Source: Notospermus geniculatus
Taxonomy: Eukaryota > Nemertea > Pilidiophora > Heteronemertea > Lineidae
Length of the DNA: 64,000 nt
Direction of reading: 5' to 3'
Assembly (NCBI GenBank): GCA_002633025.1
Contig: NMRB01000194.1
Span: 62,001-126,000, forward strand
Both the position numbers and the translations under genes were made by a program. Of this stretch, positions 39,229-50,861 are shown one piece after another (the first letter of the stretch is position 1; each line of letters starts with the position of its first letter). The notes under the pieces are model-generated. The model worked only from the letters and a program-made list of their open reading frames with translations. It did not search any database and had not been told where the DNA came from.

Positions 39229-39840
39229 TGGTCTTGGGGGGGGGGGGTATATTCAGTACTGAACAACAAAGAGCACTGTCAACAACCAACATGTGAAATT
39301 CTAATTCTCAGTCAGATCCCTAGTCTACATGTAGATGTTTTCAGATATTTGATGCAGCTGCGTGAACGTTCTAAATGCATGACAAATCCTGAACTCCACA
39401 GCATTAATCTCCAACGAATACGATATCAAATAATGATAAATTGTGTAAAACTGTATTCCCCATCTGGGACTTGAAGCAGGCGCTCAGGACCACATGGAAC
39501 CATTAACTTAATTTAACCAATCGTGAAAATCAAAACTGTTTCACTACAATTGCTAAGAGTGTGACTGACTTTACATCAACTTAAATCATCATTCACACCA
39601 ACAATATTGCTTCCCGAGTTGAAAATGACATCTTGTTAGCACTTCGTGGGGAGACTACTGCCTTGCACGATGGGCAGTTCAAAGTTTGGTCTGGTAGATT
39701 TTCAGGAAATCCCATCAAAAGTTCATTTGGGAAAGTATGCAGAGGCAAATTCAGATGCATTTCTGTGGGACAAACTCTGCAGAATTTGCTTGATTATATA
39801 ATCCAAAGAGAAAGCAAGCACAAAAATCGACACACAATAT

Positions 39841-39960
39841 GATGATAAATATAAAGTCAATTTCCAGAAATTTGTGAATTTTCGACCCCAACCGGGGTCT
39901 TCTTCAGGCTGGAACTTTACAATCTGAAACTCTAGAAAAGACTCAATTGTGTGGATTATA
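39841..39960 (-). repeat. Fragment of the hairpin-bearing repeat family (copy 2)
   Basis: The minus strand of 39881-39907 reads CTGAAGAAGACCCCGGTTGG then GGTCGAAA, with a perfect six-base stem GACCCC/GGGGTC and loop GGTT. The following AATTCACAAATTTC matches copy 3 near 43650. It lies next to the palindromes at 39952-40005. Confidence 0.6.
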
Positions 39961-39973
39961 TAATCCATGTGGA

Positions 39974-40005
39974 TTTTCTATGTGGATTATAATCCACATA
40001 GAAAA
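39974..40005. repeat. Perfect 32-bp palindrome with paired GGATTA sites
   Basis: Both halves, TTTTCTATGTGGATTA and its complement, abut without a spacer. A second perfect 16-bp palindrome TGGATTATATAATCCA lies just upstream at 39952-39967. Together they give four GGATTA/TAATCC words, the core bound by K50 homeodomains such as Otx, Gsc or Pitx. Regulatory use is inference; the tail of a SINE begins right next to it. Confidence 0.85.
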
Positions 40006-40014
40006 GGCAATGTA

Positions 40015-40297
40015 TTTGCATTTGTATTTTATTTTTCCGTCAGGGCCGACGCAATAGCATTATTGGCCCTGGTAAGTACGGAGGAGGCCATCACAAGCTA
40101 CTCATGTGCCTCACTTGGATGGGGTCTTTTACTTGCCCTTGCAAAGACACGAGGTACAAGGCACCACGGTTTACTGTCCCATGCGACAGACGTGAAGAGC
40201 CGGGAATGAAATCCCATATGGCCCGGGCTGAATTCGAACCCGGGACCTGCCACTTGCTAAGCGGACGTGATAACCACTCGGCTATCAAGCTCCTCAG
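40015..40297 (-). mobile_element. tRNA-derived SINE (family B)
   Basis: The minus strand reads a Leu/Ser-like tRNA head with A-box TAGCCGAGTGG and B-box GGTTCGAATTC (about 40229-40290). A ~200-base body and an A-rich tail (AAAAATAAAATACAAATGC) near 40015-40035 follow. The body differs from the SINE at 39035-39228, so two families sit side by side in the same orientation. An open frame across it on the plus strand is spurious. Confidence 0.85.
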
Positions 40298-41348
40298 GCA
40301 ATGTCATGTCTTTCAGGTGTCAACAAATCTTTATTCGAGGATGGAGCATCTGATCCACATCCACCTCTACCACTTAGCCCTTCCTCAAGTCTCTTCCAAT
40401 CCCAAAGACGGCAGACCTCCCAACGTTTGGATCAGGAGAGGGCAATGTGCCTCAGATTGCCCACAGAGCCATCTATTATCATGAAACTTTCACATCCCTC
40501 ATAATGGGGATAAACAGACCCATGAGAAGTAGCACTGATGCACGACACAAGCACTGAACAAAACTTAGGCTTCGTCGGTCAACATCTAGCAACTTCGAAC
40601 AAGCGTGTTATCAAATTTTAACGATACTTTGATTACACCCAGCGAGTAAATGTACCCACTTGAGCGAACGAACGATGTGACGACCGAACAAAGCAACACT
40701 GTACACAAGCATTAAGACACTTTTCATACGATCACTTCCCCCTGACTGCACCCCACCAACTGTCATTTACTAATTATTCAACTCAGCGAGGGAAATCCCA
40801 GACAATGCACAGGGACCATTGGAGTGACGTCTGCCTTTCTCTCTGGCAATCCTAGCTAATGCTAGCTGTCCCAGAAATCGCTGGCAGATCCCGATGTCTA
40901 CTCGATTGGAAATGTTCACAGGCTGTTTGCTGCTGACTGACAGCGCCAAACCCAGAGTTTTACGCAGAGCTCGAAGCAAATGAGCTAATTTCATTGGATG
41001 GGTAATTAAGACTATCTATGTCTGTACAATTAGTGTGGGCTCAATCAGAGTATCTGGGAATCGTGAACAGCGGAAGGAGAACTGTGACATTCTTGAATCA
41101 TTTTAACCATGTGATCGGTGTCCTTTTCCATTTCAACTTGACTGCTTCAATCAAATGAAGCGGAGCCTTGTTTAAGGATAAATGGTGATACATTAAATCT
41201 TCCTCTGCTTCAATTGAGGGCATCGCCCCTTCGTTCCCAAGGGCGATGAAGTTCTAAATTCCAAGTGAAATCCAAAGTTTATCATTGGAATTATAATGTT
41301 CAGCCTATATGCAGCTTGAGTCTTCTGCCTCGCTTTGCTGAGAAATGT

Positions 41349-41429
41349 AGGTCAAGCTGACCTAACTTTGCTGAGAAATGTAGGTCAAGCTGACCTAATT
41401 TTGCTGAGAAATGTAGGTCAAGCTGACCT
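41349..41429 (+). promoter_or_regulatory. Three tandem perfect ERE-type palindromes (33-bp repeat)
   Basis: A 33-bp unit repeats three times and each copy contains AGGTCAAGCTGACCT, at 41349-41363, 41382-41396 and 41415-41429. AGGTCA-N3-TGACCT is the consensus estrogen response element, an inverted repeat with a 3-base spacer bound by steroid-type nuclear receptors. The array is also open as an 11-residue peptide repeat, which is probably incidental. Receptor binding is inferred from motif identity. Confidence 0.75.
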
Positions 41430-43606
41430 AATTATCAGAGAGATCAAAGCAACCATTTTGTCTGCAACAAGCATTTGCTTCAAGGTACGTACATGTACAC
41501 ACAGCACATCTTTTTCAAAGTACCGGTACATGTATAAAGGCTTCGACAGAATCCCCCTTCAAAAGGTTTGGAAATTGGGAGTCCCACATTGGATTACCAT
41601 GAAACAGCACTAGGCCTAGTATAGGTGAGCATCACGGAGATATTTAATGCTGCTTTCAGCTATTCCAGTGAGCACCAACTGGGAGGGGAACACAATACAT
41701 ATTTGATGACCTTCCCTTCTTGAAGGGACAAAAGGGAAAATGAGAAAGTGATCTGGCCTTCAACCATTTGATCTCATCGAGTAAATAAGACTGATCCCCA
41801 TCAGCAAAGTTGGCAATTCAATAACTTTCAGTCACCCTCATGCAAAGCCTCAGCCTGGTGCAACTGAATACCAACATGCTACAATCATGACTGGTCAGCC
41901 GTGCATTCACAGCACCAGCCAACGATTACATAGGCAGGCAATCAAGGGATGGAAATACCACCATTTTAGCAGCGGACAAAGCTGCTTCGGCTGCTAATGA
42001 ATGGCAAACACCGCGTTAAGCTGATTCTTGTCCATTTGGATTTGTGACGGTGACTGACGGCGAGATCAAACCACCTCCGATGGCAGGGAGCCGTGTGGAT
42101 TAACTGACCAACCAAGATCAACAAATAAATTCCAAATCAACGTCTTAGGGCAACTTGAGGCTGATGTCTATGATCCTTTAGGATTGTTTGCCCAGTAGCT
42201 CAGGGTAAAGATACGGATTCCTTCACCTTTCTCTCGTGTCTACATGTGACCATGACCATCGTGAATAAACCTAACATACTCTTCAAATATATTTACTTAT
42301 GTATAACGATTTGTACTTTTATCCCAAAGGGACCAATAACATCTCATTGTTTTACTGATAACGGCATACGTTTGTTTCAATTATTCTATTGCCTATGGCA
42401 AGTTCATGCACTTAGCATGATTCACGATGCAAGCTGCACATCGGTGAAGTTGCCGTCGTCAGGCCCTGACTCATCCCAAGGGTTACTGCCAGAGGGTCAA
42501 CCAACCACATTCCCATCATTAAATGAGATCTAAGAAGCTCCCTGAGACTTTTTTTCATTCGCATGTTGTGTTTTTAAGATTATCTGTGTATTTCATCACA
42601 TCAACACAGGGGTGTACAAACGGGGGTGAACTGGGAAAGACAAGCCTTTTTTTATTATCTAAAACCATACATCAAGAGATCACGACAACACTGCTTGCTA
42701 GCAGTTTAAAACTCTCTCATTAAGACCAGCGATAGGCTCAGGTGATCATGTATCAATTAGAAATGATCTCTTTCTCATTAATACAATGATGATATTTTTT
42801 CAAGAAAAATGTCCATTTTGTTTCATAGGAAACATGAGAATTTGCTTGGGGTAAAAGTATCAGTCACGAGACCTCGATAATACAACAGATCAAAGCAAAA
42901 ATCTCTGAAATTCATTAGGACTCATTATTAATGTCATATAACCTCATAAAGTGCTGAATAACTAGCCACCATGCCATTAACTTGCGGTGCAAGAAATTAA
43001 CAACGGTGTCGGATTCAAGTTGTAAGGATCCTATGAAAGCTTCATCCACCTGATGGTCCACCCGCAAACCATAATTGCAGTAGCTTAGCTTAGTTAATGA
43101 GTAAACGCGGTGAAACCTTGGGTGCGTATTTCCCTAGATGAGCTCAACTAAACAACAGATTCGGTGCAATTGACTAATTGCAAACCGAAGAAGCCGCAGA
43201 TATGAATTACCGATAATAAAGAAGACAATGCAAGGAGAAGATACCGGGTTGGGGAAAAAATCATCGTGTTGTGAATGGCGTGTATGAATTGACGGCTTAA
43301 TTGGTGCTGTGTGTCCAATGCCATTGCAGTAAGGTGCGGGTCCGTTCCTCATTAGTGTGACGTCTTTTTGTCTGTTCGTCCCCCAGATGACAGATAACTG
43401 AATACCGAAGCCCCGTTAATTAGTCGTTGCATCCAAGACTAGCGTGTGTTTATACTCGTCTTGCATCTGAGTACGTACAAGAATGAGATACAATGGCTAG
43501 GAGCAAAGGTGGTCAGGTTGGCGAGGTCATGAAAACATGCTATGTGCCATCTTAGGGTCTCAAGAGCAGGTGATGTAGGTCCACATATTAACTGTTAGTA
43601 AATTAT

Positions 43607-43835
43607 GAAATTTTGCGAATTTTCGACCCTAACCTGGGACTGGGGTCGAAAATTCACAAAATTTCTGGAGGATGACTTCGGTTATATATACGTAAAAAAT
43701 GAGTGTAACACCTTGTTGTAGATCAACTGTTTATTGGTCCGAGGACCCGATACAAGCTTTCGACACTAACTGTGTCTTCATTCGGTTATATCATTTTGTG
43801 TATCGCCTTTTGTGCTCTATCTTTGGATATTAGTA
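43607..43835 (+). repeat. Hairpin-bearing repeat family (copy 3, rearranged)
   Basis: Arms 43607-43631 and 43641-43665 form a 25-bp inverted repeat with two mismatches, made of two head-to-head copies of the TCGAAAATTC segment. Further on, the minus strand around 43745-43790 reads GAATGAAGACACAGTTAGTG then TCGAAAGC, another stem GACAC/GTGTC. The 43789-43832 part matches copy 1. The arrangement suggests nested or rearranged insertions of one family. Confidence 0.55.
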
Positions 43836-44520
43836 AATTATGAAGGTGTATATTCAAAGATTCTGGCATCAGATGAAATATTAGGGGAGAATTCTCACAG
43901 GGAAAGTCGATCCAGTTGAATCGCCATAAAAAAATGTTCCCTAACGATTTCAAACCCATATCCTCATAGTAACAGCACATTTCTATGTCTTTCAGGAAAA
44001 TGTCCCATTTGAAGAACCACAAGCGAAGTTTGAATTCGTGAGTTTTTTCTTCACAGTTCTACGTGCCACTCTTGAAGGCTGATCTGCATGCCAATATACC
44101 GCAGACATTTATTAGTGGCATGTCAGAGTAGCAAGAATCACAGCCCCAATGGCATTGGTAGTCATGAAGCGGGGTGCGGCATTATGTCCCAGTCGAGTTG
44201 TGTTATTAGCGACCATGTTAGACAAAGGGTAAGATTGTTACCGACCTCATCCTTGCTCCGTTCAGAAATTTGCGGTCAGGAGAAGCAAATTGACACTGCA
44301 TAAATTTGCCATCAGGAAGATTACCAGGGATACTAATGTGAGAGTTTGACGAATTCGTCAGTTTAGTGGCCTAGAGTTGCCAAAATACCGTGTTCAAGTA
44401 ATTACTGTCGTGATCCCTCAGGTGGTCGTACTACTTCACCTCTGAGCAACAGGCAGGCTCCTCAAAAAAAGGTCCAAAGTTGAAAATACACAGTCTTGGA
44501 TTGGTGCATCTCATGTCCTG

Positions 44521-45070
44521 GAATGACATGCTTTAATACAGAAAGAAAGGCTGAAGGCCCCGAAAGAGAGGCTCAAGTCCTGGACTGACTGGTCCCAGTT
44601 ATAGAATGACAGGCTTTAGTACATAAAGAAAGGCTAAAGGCCCCGAAAGAGAGGCTGAAGTCCTGGACTGACTGGTCCCAGTCCTGGAATGACAGGCTTT
44701 AGTACAGAAAGAAAGGTTGAGGGCCCCGAAAGAGAGGCTCAAGTCCTGGACTCACTGGTCCCAGTCCTGGAATGACAGGCTTTAGTACAGAAAGAAAGGT
44801 TGAGGGCCCCGAAAGAGAGGCTCAAGTCCTGGACTGACTGGTCCCAGTTCTGGAATGACAGGCTTTAATAGTACAGAAAGAAGGCTAAAGGCTCTGCAAG
44901 AGAGCCTAAGTCCTGGACAGACGATCCCTACCCTGGTATGACAGGCTTCAGTACGAGAATGAATGGTTCAAGGCAAGAAAGACAGGTTCCAGTCCTGGAA
45001 TGAGAGGCTCAAGTCCTAGACTGATTCGTCCCAACCCTGAAATGGCAGGCTTCAGTCTGAGCATGAAAGC
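44521..45070 (+). repeat. 83-bp minisatellite, five regular and about two decayed units
   Basis: The word GAATGAC recurs at 44521, 44604, 44687, 44770 and 44853, exactly 83 bases apart, followed by decayed copies to about 45070. The unit reads from GAATGACAGGCTTTAGTACA through GGTCCCAG. Regular units are close to identical, so homogenisation is fairly recent. Confidence 0.95.
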
Positions 45071-47009
45071 ACAATTCAGTGACCAACAAGACAGAACAAC
45101 ATGAGGCCATTTAAATAATTGTCTGGATATTTTTTCCCCATCGTGGAAGATTTTGCCACCAATGAGTTAAGAAACGTCAGAGAGGCAAAGTGTTAAAAAT
45201 CAGCCATGTTCAGGGTCAACCGACGACAAATTGGCCAACAAGTAATGATGTCCGTTGCTCCCCGCGTCAGCTGAGAGAATGAGTTTGTCGCAACGACATT
45301 ACAGAATCATCGCAGACAGTCGAGGTTTTGTTTGGTTTAGATGGTTTGATAGTAAATGTCATTGATTGGGTGCTGGAATGCGAATCCTGATTTGAGGAAG
45401 AGTTAAGTGCCACGATTGCCTATTGATCCAATCATTTCCAAGCTATTAATGATTTGCAGACAACCACTCAGCCGAAATTTTGAAATTGGCAACAAGGGCA
45501 AGAGACGATTTGTGGACAATTCTGACTCGACGGAGAGGTGTGATGGGGCTATTCGGGTGTGAAACGCTGAACTCTGAGATGATTACTAAGTTGGAAACTG
45601 CCTGATACTTTTTCAAGGTCTCGTTCAAGGAAACTTCGCAAATTTGTCCAAAAACGTTATTTCCAACAGCCACTCCGTTTCTATTCCAGCTTCGGGCACA
45701 TTCAGAAGCCCCAACCTTGACCTTTCACAATTGCCCAAGGCTCTTCTCGATTCGCTGCCCCTCAACTGTCTATTCCCAGTTCTACCAGGCCGCCATGCTA
45801 CTCATATATCAGATTCTACGCCTGATGGTTTCTTACACTGTCTGGAGAAACATAACGCGAATTCCACGCTATGATTCTGGCATACAAGTACCATGGCCCC
45901 ATCGCTTCCAACGATTCAATACACCTAAATTGATAGGGTGGGCTGGCCAACATTTTTATCCTTTGTATGACAGCACTGATGTATGGTTTCCAGTGATAAC
46001 ACTGTTTATACTAAACCCATCAATGCTAGTTTCCGCTAACGTTCAACGACATTGTACTTAATTCCTGATTAGTAAATTTGCCAACATCGCGCCGCACGTC
46101 TATTTCAATGCAAGCTTGGAGAAACTCTCCGTACAATTTGACGGAGTGGTCTGTGCAAACCCTGCAAGGAATCTAAGTGGATGATTCATGGAACAGAGGC
46201 TAGGGTGAGGATGTTGTCAAAATGCGACCAGCAAATTACCCAATTCACACAACGTCACTGTCCCGTCATGCGAACATGTCGGACACAAACAAGTCTCCCG
46301 CGATTTTGCATTATTTTTCACCCATCATACTATGAGAGCGCATTCACTGCCATTGTAATGTGTTGACTTTATAAATGGCCACCGTTTATGAGGAAGACAG
46401 AAATGAGGGAAGAGCATGAACTCAATGGGAGAGATTTGAAAACACGCACAAAAGGCTGTAAATACCTTGTGTTTGTTCGCCTGATGCTTTAATGGAGTCA
46501 AATTTGAATTGGCGTACTTCGTTCAACGCTTCCTTTCTGCATCCTACCGACGAGTGGCGACCATGAATTGACGCTTCCTGCCGCCTGTGAATGCAAGTTT
46601 GACGAAGAGCTTCAAGCTCGAGATCTAAAACCGGCAAGAAAACATGCGCAGGAAGTATTTTGTCAGGAAAAGTTGCGATGACATTTGCTCCTGACAGCAG
46701 CAATGATATGAAGCAGTTGTCTTCATTGTCGAAGAAGTAGGTGACAGGAGAAGGGCCAGCCTCCGCGAGTGTCAATCACCATTGTCTGCCCTGCCGTGTT
46801 CCATGTTAACCCCGTGTGGCACATTCTCTGAACAAATTACTTCATAAAAGAGACCCCCCTCCCAATGCAGAAACATCTCATTTTTATTCAGATTTTTTAA
46901 AAAGTTCTTTTGATGTGTCAACATGTCATGATTTCTGTTGTCTAATCGTGACTATCACAGTCTACTGCAATATTTGGAACAAGGTCAAATCACCCCAGAA
47001 TAAGGCAAC
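45071..47009. other. Intronic stretch without a confident gene
   Basis: Unique-looking sequence with a 114-codon plus frame (45717-46061) and a 117-codon minus frame (46422-46775). Neither has a recognisable motif or convincing splice context. Confidence 0.35.
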
Positions 47010-47346
47010 CTAAAAAAATTAATGTTTTTCATCCTTTTTTTTCCAAAAGTAGGGGCGGGCGGGAGTAATTTTTTAATTTTAATTTTTTATTTTCAATTTT
47101 GGCATTGATTTTATGACAAGATTTAGGCTTATAGTCACCATATCCCAAACCTAAGTCCTGACGTGTTTTCTCTGTTCCAAAATGCTCCTGACGATGATTA
47201 ATGATGTTGTTCAACGTTAGGTGGCGAACGTAGTCAAGTCTATTGATGCTGCAGAGAAGTTTTAGGAAAATAGCAAATAACAAATAAATCGAGGGTGGGA
47301 GCTTTTTAGCAGGCGGGTGGGGATGAAAAACATTTAAAAAATTTTA
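47010..47346. mobile_element. ~335-bp imperfect inverted-repeat element
   Basis: The ends CTAAAAAAATTAATGTTTTT (about 47011) and the complementary segment ending near 47346 pair over about 27 bases with several mismatches, both next to TTCATCC/GGATGAA. The interior is T-rich on the left with GC-rich GGGCGGGCGGG patches. No clear target duplication. Confidence 0.5.
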
Positions 47347-49833
47347 GTGGGCCTAATCATATTCATACTGCGGCCTAGACGCTCACATATACAGTTTCCT
47401 GAACCTCACACCGGCTTTACTAGCACAGTTGACTCAAGTGGACCATCCAAGGTCACAGATTTCAGAAGTTTGCTTGAGTTACCCACTTGAGTTACATTGC
47501 AAACAGATAAAAGCCCACGACTCAAGAAGACAGACAAACGGTTAATCCTTTGTCGTATGAGAACTCTCCGTATTTGAAGGACCAATTACTGCCAACAAAG
47601 CAGGCAGGGAGATATTTGGACAATCCTGGCAGGCCGTAATTACCCCGTTAGTCCATAGATAATAAAGATGAGAACCAACAAGATGGTCACAGAATCCCTA
47701 GATCAATTAGGTCTGAATTCATTCACACTAATATAGAGATTCTCTCATTAAAATCCTTCAATTATTTAAGCACTAAGATGCTTTGCAGGTTGATAGAACA
47801 ATTGGTGTATTGGTACTATTGTCAGTACCGCACACAAAACGCCTGATTGGTGTCAAACTTAGGTTGGACAAACGTTTAACTCTTTCAGACCTTCTGGGCA
47901 AAGAAACTTTATGGCAGCATTCTCTTAGATGAAACTAGAATGGTCTTAGATGGCATAAAATTGTTCCACTTCTCTGAAAATGGCCTCAGAATGACGAAAA
48001 TCTGTATCCGAGGGGAAAAAACATGGATGCCATCATCTCCTGCCACATTTTCAAACCAAACACATTTCCATTTTTTAATCTCCAATACAAACAATACAAA
48101 GTTTATTGATTGGTTAAATGTCCTGGCATTGCAAAATACAAATGACAATAAACGAACACAACTTTCTTCCAATATTTCACAATACAGTACGGAGAGATCA
48201 AACAAACTTACCTTGAAAAAGACACTCTTCAAGTGGACCAAAACCAAGCAGACGAACCTGTAGTTGCAGCACTTGTTTGCCGATTGAGGCCGAGTGGGTC
48301 CATGTTACGCACATCCCTCTCGTCCTTGTTGTCCATCTTCCTAAATTGTTCCCTCAGACTTGTTGACTTTCCTGACCTTCCTTTTTCGTCTGTCACCGAG
48401 TAACACAGGCCAAGGAATTGAATTCTTGAAAAGCACAACTGGTGACATGAAAAAACGTTTGGCACCACAGTGCTTGACAACGCCTTGGTGCCCACAGACC
48501 AAATTAGGCCATATAGGACTTCCACTTGACTGCAATTTTGAACCCTGTGCTCTAGTACAGGTGGTCAAAATGGATTTGACAAAACTGTTGACAAAATAAT
48601 GCTATTTTTTGACATCCTGTATAGTCATAGTAGGCCTATCGCAAAAAACATATTCTTACCAAAAACCTGAACAGTGAATTGGTCATGTCACCATTTTTTG
48701 AATGCCAATTTCACCCCAAGCAAGTCTGAAATTTCGTGAAGACAATGTACACATATAACCAGAGGAAGCCCAGTGAGGACCCTCTTTCAGTGGGGTCTTC
48801 AGAAAAACTTCTCATGAACTATGAAAATACCATTGTTCAGGGTGATATTTTTCTGAAGCACCCTTTAGATGTACAACCCAAGAATTGAGAAGTGTCATCC
48901 AAGTGACCCTTAATGCTGAAAGTCAACGTAGGACACTTCGGTAAATACTCATTTGAAAGTTTATTTCATCTGTCGCTGTTTCAATGTTAGCCGTCTTAAA
49001 ATCAACTACACCTGCCTCTTCAAGGACAATTGCTATGGGGTACATTGCCATCAGGACAAATAATGCCTGTCCCAACAACAGCCTTCTACACACCACTGCT
49101 TCCCCCAGAAAGGGAGGATTTAATATCCATGAGTACTAGTCGTCTTCAACAAACAACTTCTGACAGGCTAAATCATATTCCAACGCTCCATAATTAATAG
49201 ACCATCCCCATTCTGTATACACACAACAGAACATTTTGCATCCCAGAATTGAGAGAATTCCAACCGCAGTGCAGTGGTCATTAAAACCCAAGTTGAGCAT
49301 CATGTGTCAAAAGAAGAGGATTTAGAAAAAAATACTAATTACTCGACGTTGTCAGTAATGATGTTTTTGTGTTAGGAAAGTTTTATTTTACAAGTTTCAA
49401 AGCCTCGACAGAAGTGGCTTTTTAATTACAAAGACCCTCTACATTCAAAGTAGTGTTCTATTCGGAACAGGGTGGTGCCGAAGAAATACAAGCCCATCGT
49501 AATTACGGTATAACGGGGATGAATGCCGCATCACGGGTTGAACAAAACGCAGAAAAACGTTTAATTCTAAACATAGATAAGAGGTACTGGTAACAGGATC
49601 TCGCGAAACTAGGGGCCTTTAGATCACGTGAAGAAAAACACAGTTGCATGTCTGAATCAGAGAGCGGATAGCTAATTTCGCGTCTAATGACGCCGTGCGT
49701 AATTCCTCCTGTCAACATCGTGTTAATTAAAATGGCTTTGTTGGCAAAATGACATCTTGCCCATCCAGGGAATTTTGCACAAATGAGACATGATAGAATC
49801 TTCTGTGGACTAATAATTGTGTTTTCCCCACAG
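47347..49833. other. Intronic stretch without a confident gene
   Basis: Overlapping open frames on both strands (47909-48263, 48229-48525) but no recognised product. A good minus-strand donor (CAAG followed by GTAAGT) lies near 48207-48216 without a convincing acceptor upstream. Confidence 0.35.
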
Positions 49834-49953
49834 TCCTACTGTATCATTTGACTGGGAGCGAATTTGACTCAACGTCATGGCAAGGGGATGATTTGGGACG
49901 CTACCACCATCATAGTTATCTCATTAATGTTAAGAAATCAGAGCTGAGAGAGG
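49834..49953 (+). other. Candidate symmetric phase 1-1 exon
   Basis: This has the best set of splice signals outside Onecut. A branch-point-like GACTAAT about 20-25 bases upstream is followed by GTGTTTTCCCCACAG, and the donor at 49954 is GTAAGT after GAGAGG. The 120-base segment is open in one frame for 39 codons (LLYHLTGSEFDSTSWQGDDL and on), entering and leaving in phase 1. The peptide is not recognised. Given base composition, an open 120-base segment in some frame is common, so coding is unproven. If real, it belongs to a plus-strand gene antisense to Onecut. Confidence 0.3.
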
Positions 49954-50046
49954 GTAAGTCTTGTGCCCCAATTGTTAGAATAGATTTGTTAAGACTGACG
50001 GGTTGAAAATATAACACTGGTACAACTAGTTGGTCAGCCAAGAGTA

Positions 50047-50335
50047 AAGGTGCCCACAGGTCGACATTACGTCTTGAAGCAACTCGCAGCAACTAGCTTT
50101 CCGGCGATGGAAGCAACTCAGAGTGACTGATCGGTTGCCGATTTTGTCGAACTGAGCGCGCATGCATCTCCGAGCAACTGCCGGATCCGCAAGTTCAGCG
50201 TGTTGTTCGAGGTATCTGCCAGTTACTCCGAGTTCCTCTCAATCACTGAAATGTTAACCTGCGCGTGGTGGTTTTTTTATCTGCGACGGATTTGTTGAGT
50301 TGCTTCAAGACGCAATGTCGACCTGTGGGCACCTT
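50047..50335. mobile_element. 289-bp MITE, complete copy, TA target duplication
   Basis: Terminal inverted repeats of about 38 bp start AAGGTGCCCACAGGTCGACA at the left and end with the complement at 50335; TA lies at 50045-50046 and 50336-50337. A truncated relative is at 29697-29893. TA duplication suggests mobilisation by a Tc1/mariner-type transposase. No coding capacity. Confidence 0.85.
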
Positions 50336-50705
50336 TAGCAGATCATAAGAAGGCCAAAGTTAGGCATCATTCCTTTCAGTTGGAGAGCACCTGAATGAAA
50401 GATACTAGCACTTGCCATTTTATTCGGTACCGAAAGAAATCCACATGAGATGGCAGATTTTGCAAAAGATTTCAAATGTTAGTTAGAAGAATTGCCACGT
50501 TTCAATTCCTAAACAAGTGTGTTCTTTCATCGCTGAAGGTGAAGCTAGCACAAGCGCTTCACGAATGGCTGTCATAGCAAACGCCATGAGTGAAAATCAC
50601 CACAGCTCAGCGCAAAACGTGGCACCGCAATCGTGTCTAGCTAGAGTGATAAGCGCTGCTTTGCTCCGAGGAACTCGGCATTTGACACATGATGACCCTT
50701 GACGG

Positions 50706-50738
50706 ACCACGATCATTATCTAATTGGCGATGATCGTG
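50706..50738. repeat. 10-bp hairpin CCACGATCAT / ATGATCGTGG
   Basis: A perfect 10-base stem with a 13-base loop lies about 120 bases upstream of a TATA-like motif. It is followed by the related word GCCATGATCATCGCGACC. Confidence 0.6.
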
Positions 50739-50861
50739 GCAATGACATGCACATCCCATGGCCGAGCGGCCACTGTAATTAACCGGACCAAATCAACCGG
50801 AGATGACCACTTTTGCCATGATCATCGCGACCGTCACTAACGTCAAAATATGCTGGGAGTA

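Noticed and set aside
40214-40290. Possible functional tRNA gene
   Set aside because: A and B boxes are present, but the sequence continues into a SINE body and A-rich tail, so it is a retroposon head rather than a tRNA gene.
46422-46775. 117-codon minus-strand frame
   Set aside because: Not recognised; no clear splice sites or promoter. Kept only as part of the intronic stretch description.
48207-48525. Minus-strand frame near a strong GTAAGT donor, considered as an alternative Onecut exon
   Set aside because: No acceptor with a pyrimidine tract could be found, the main frame stops before the donor, and the peptide has no cut or linker similarity.
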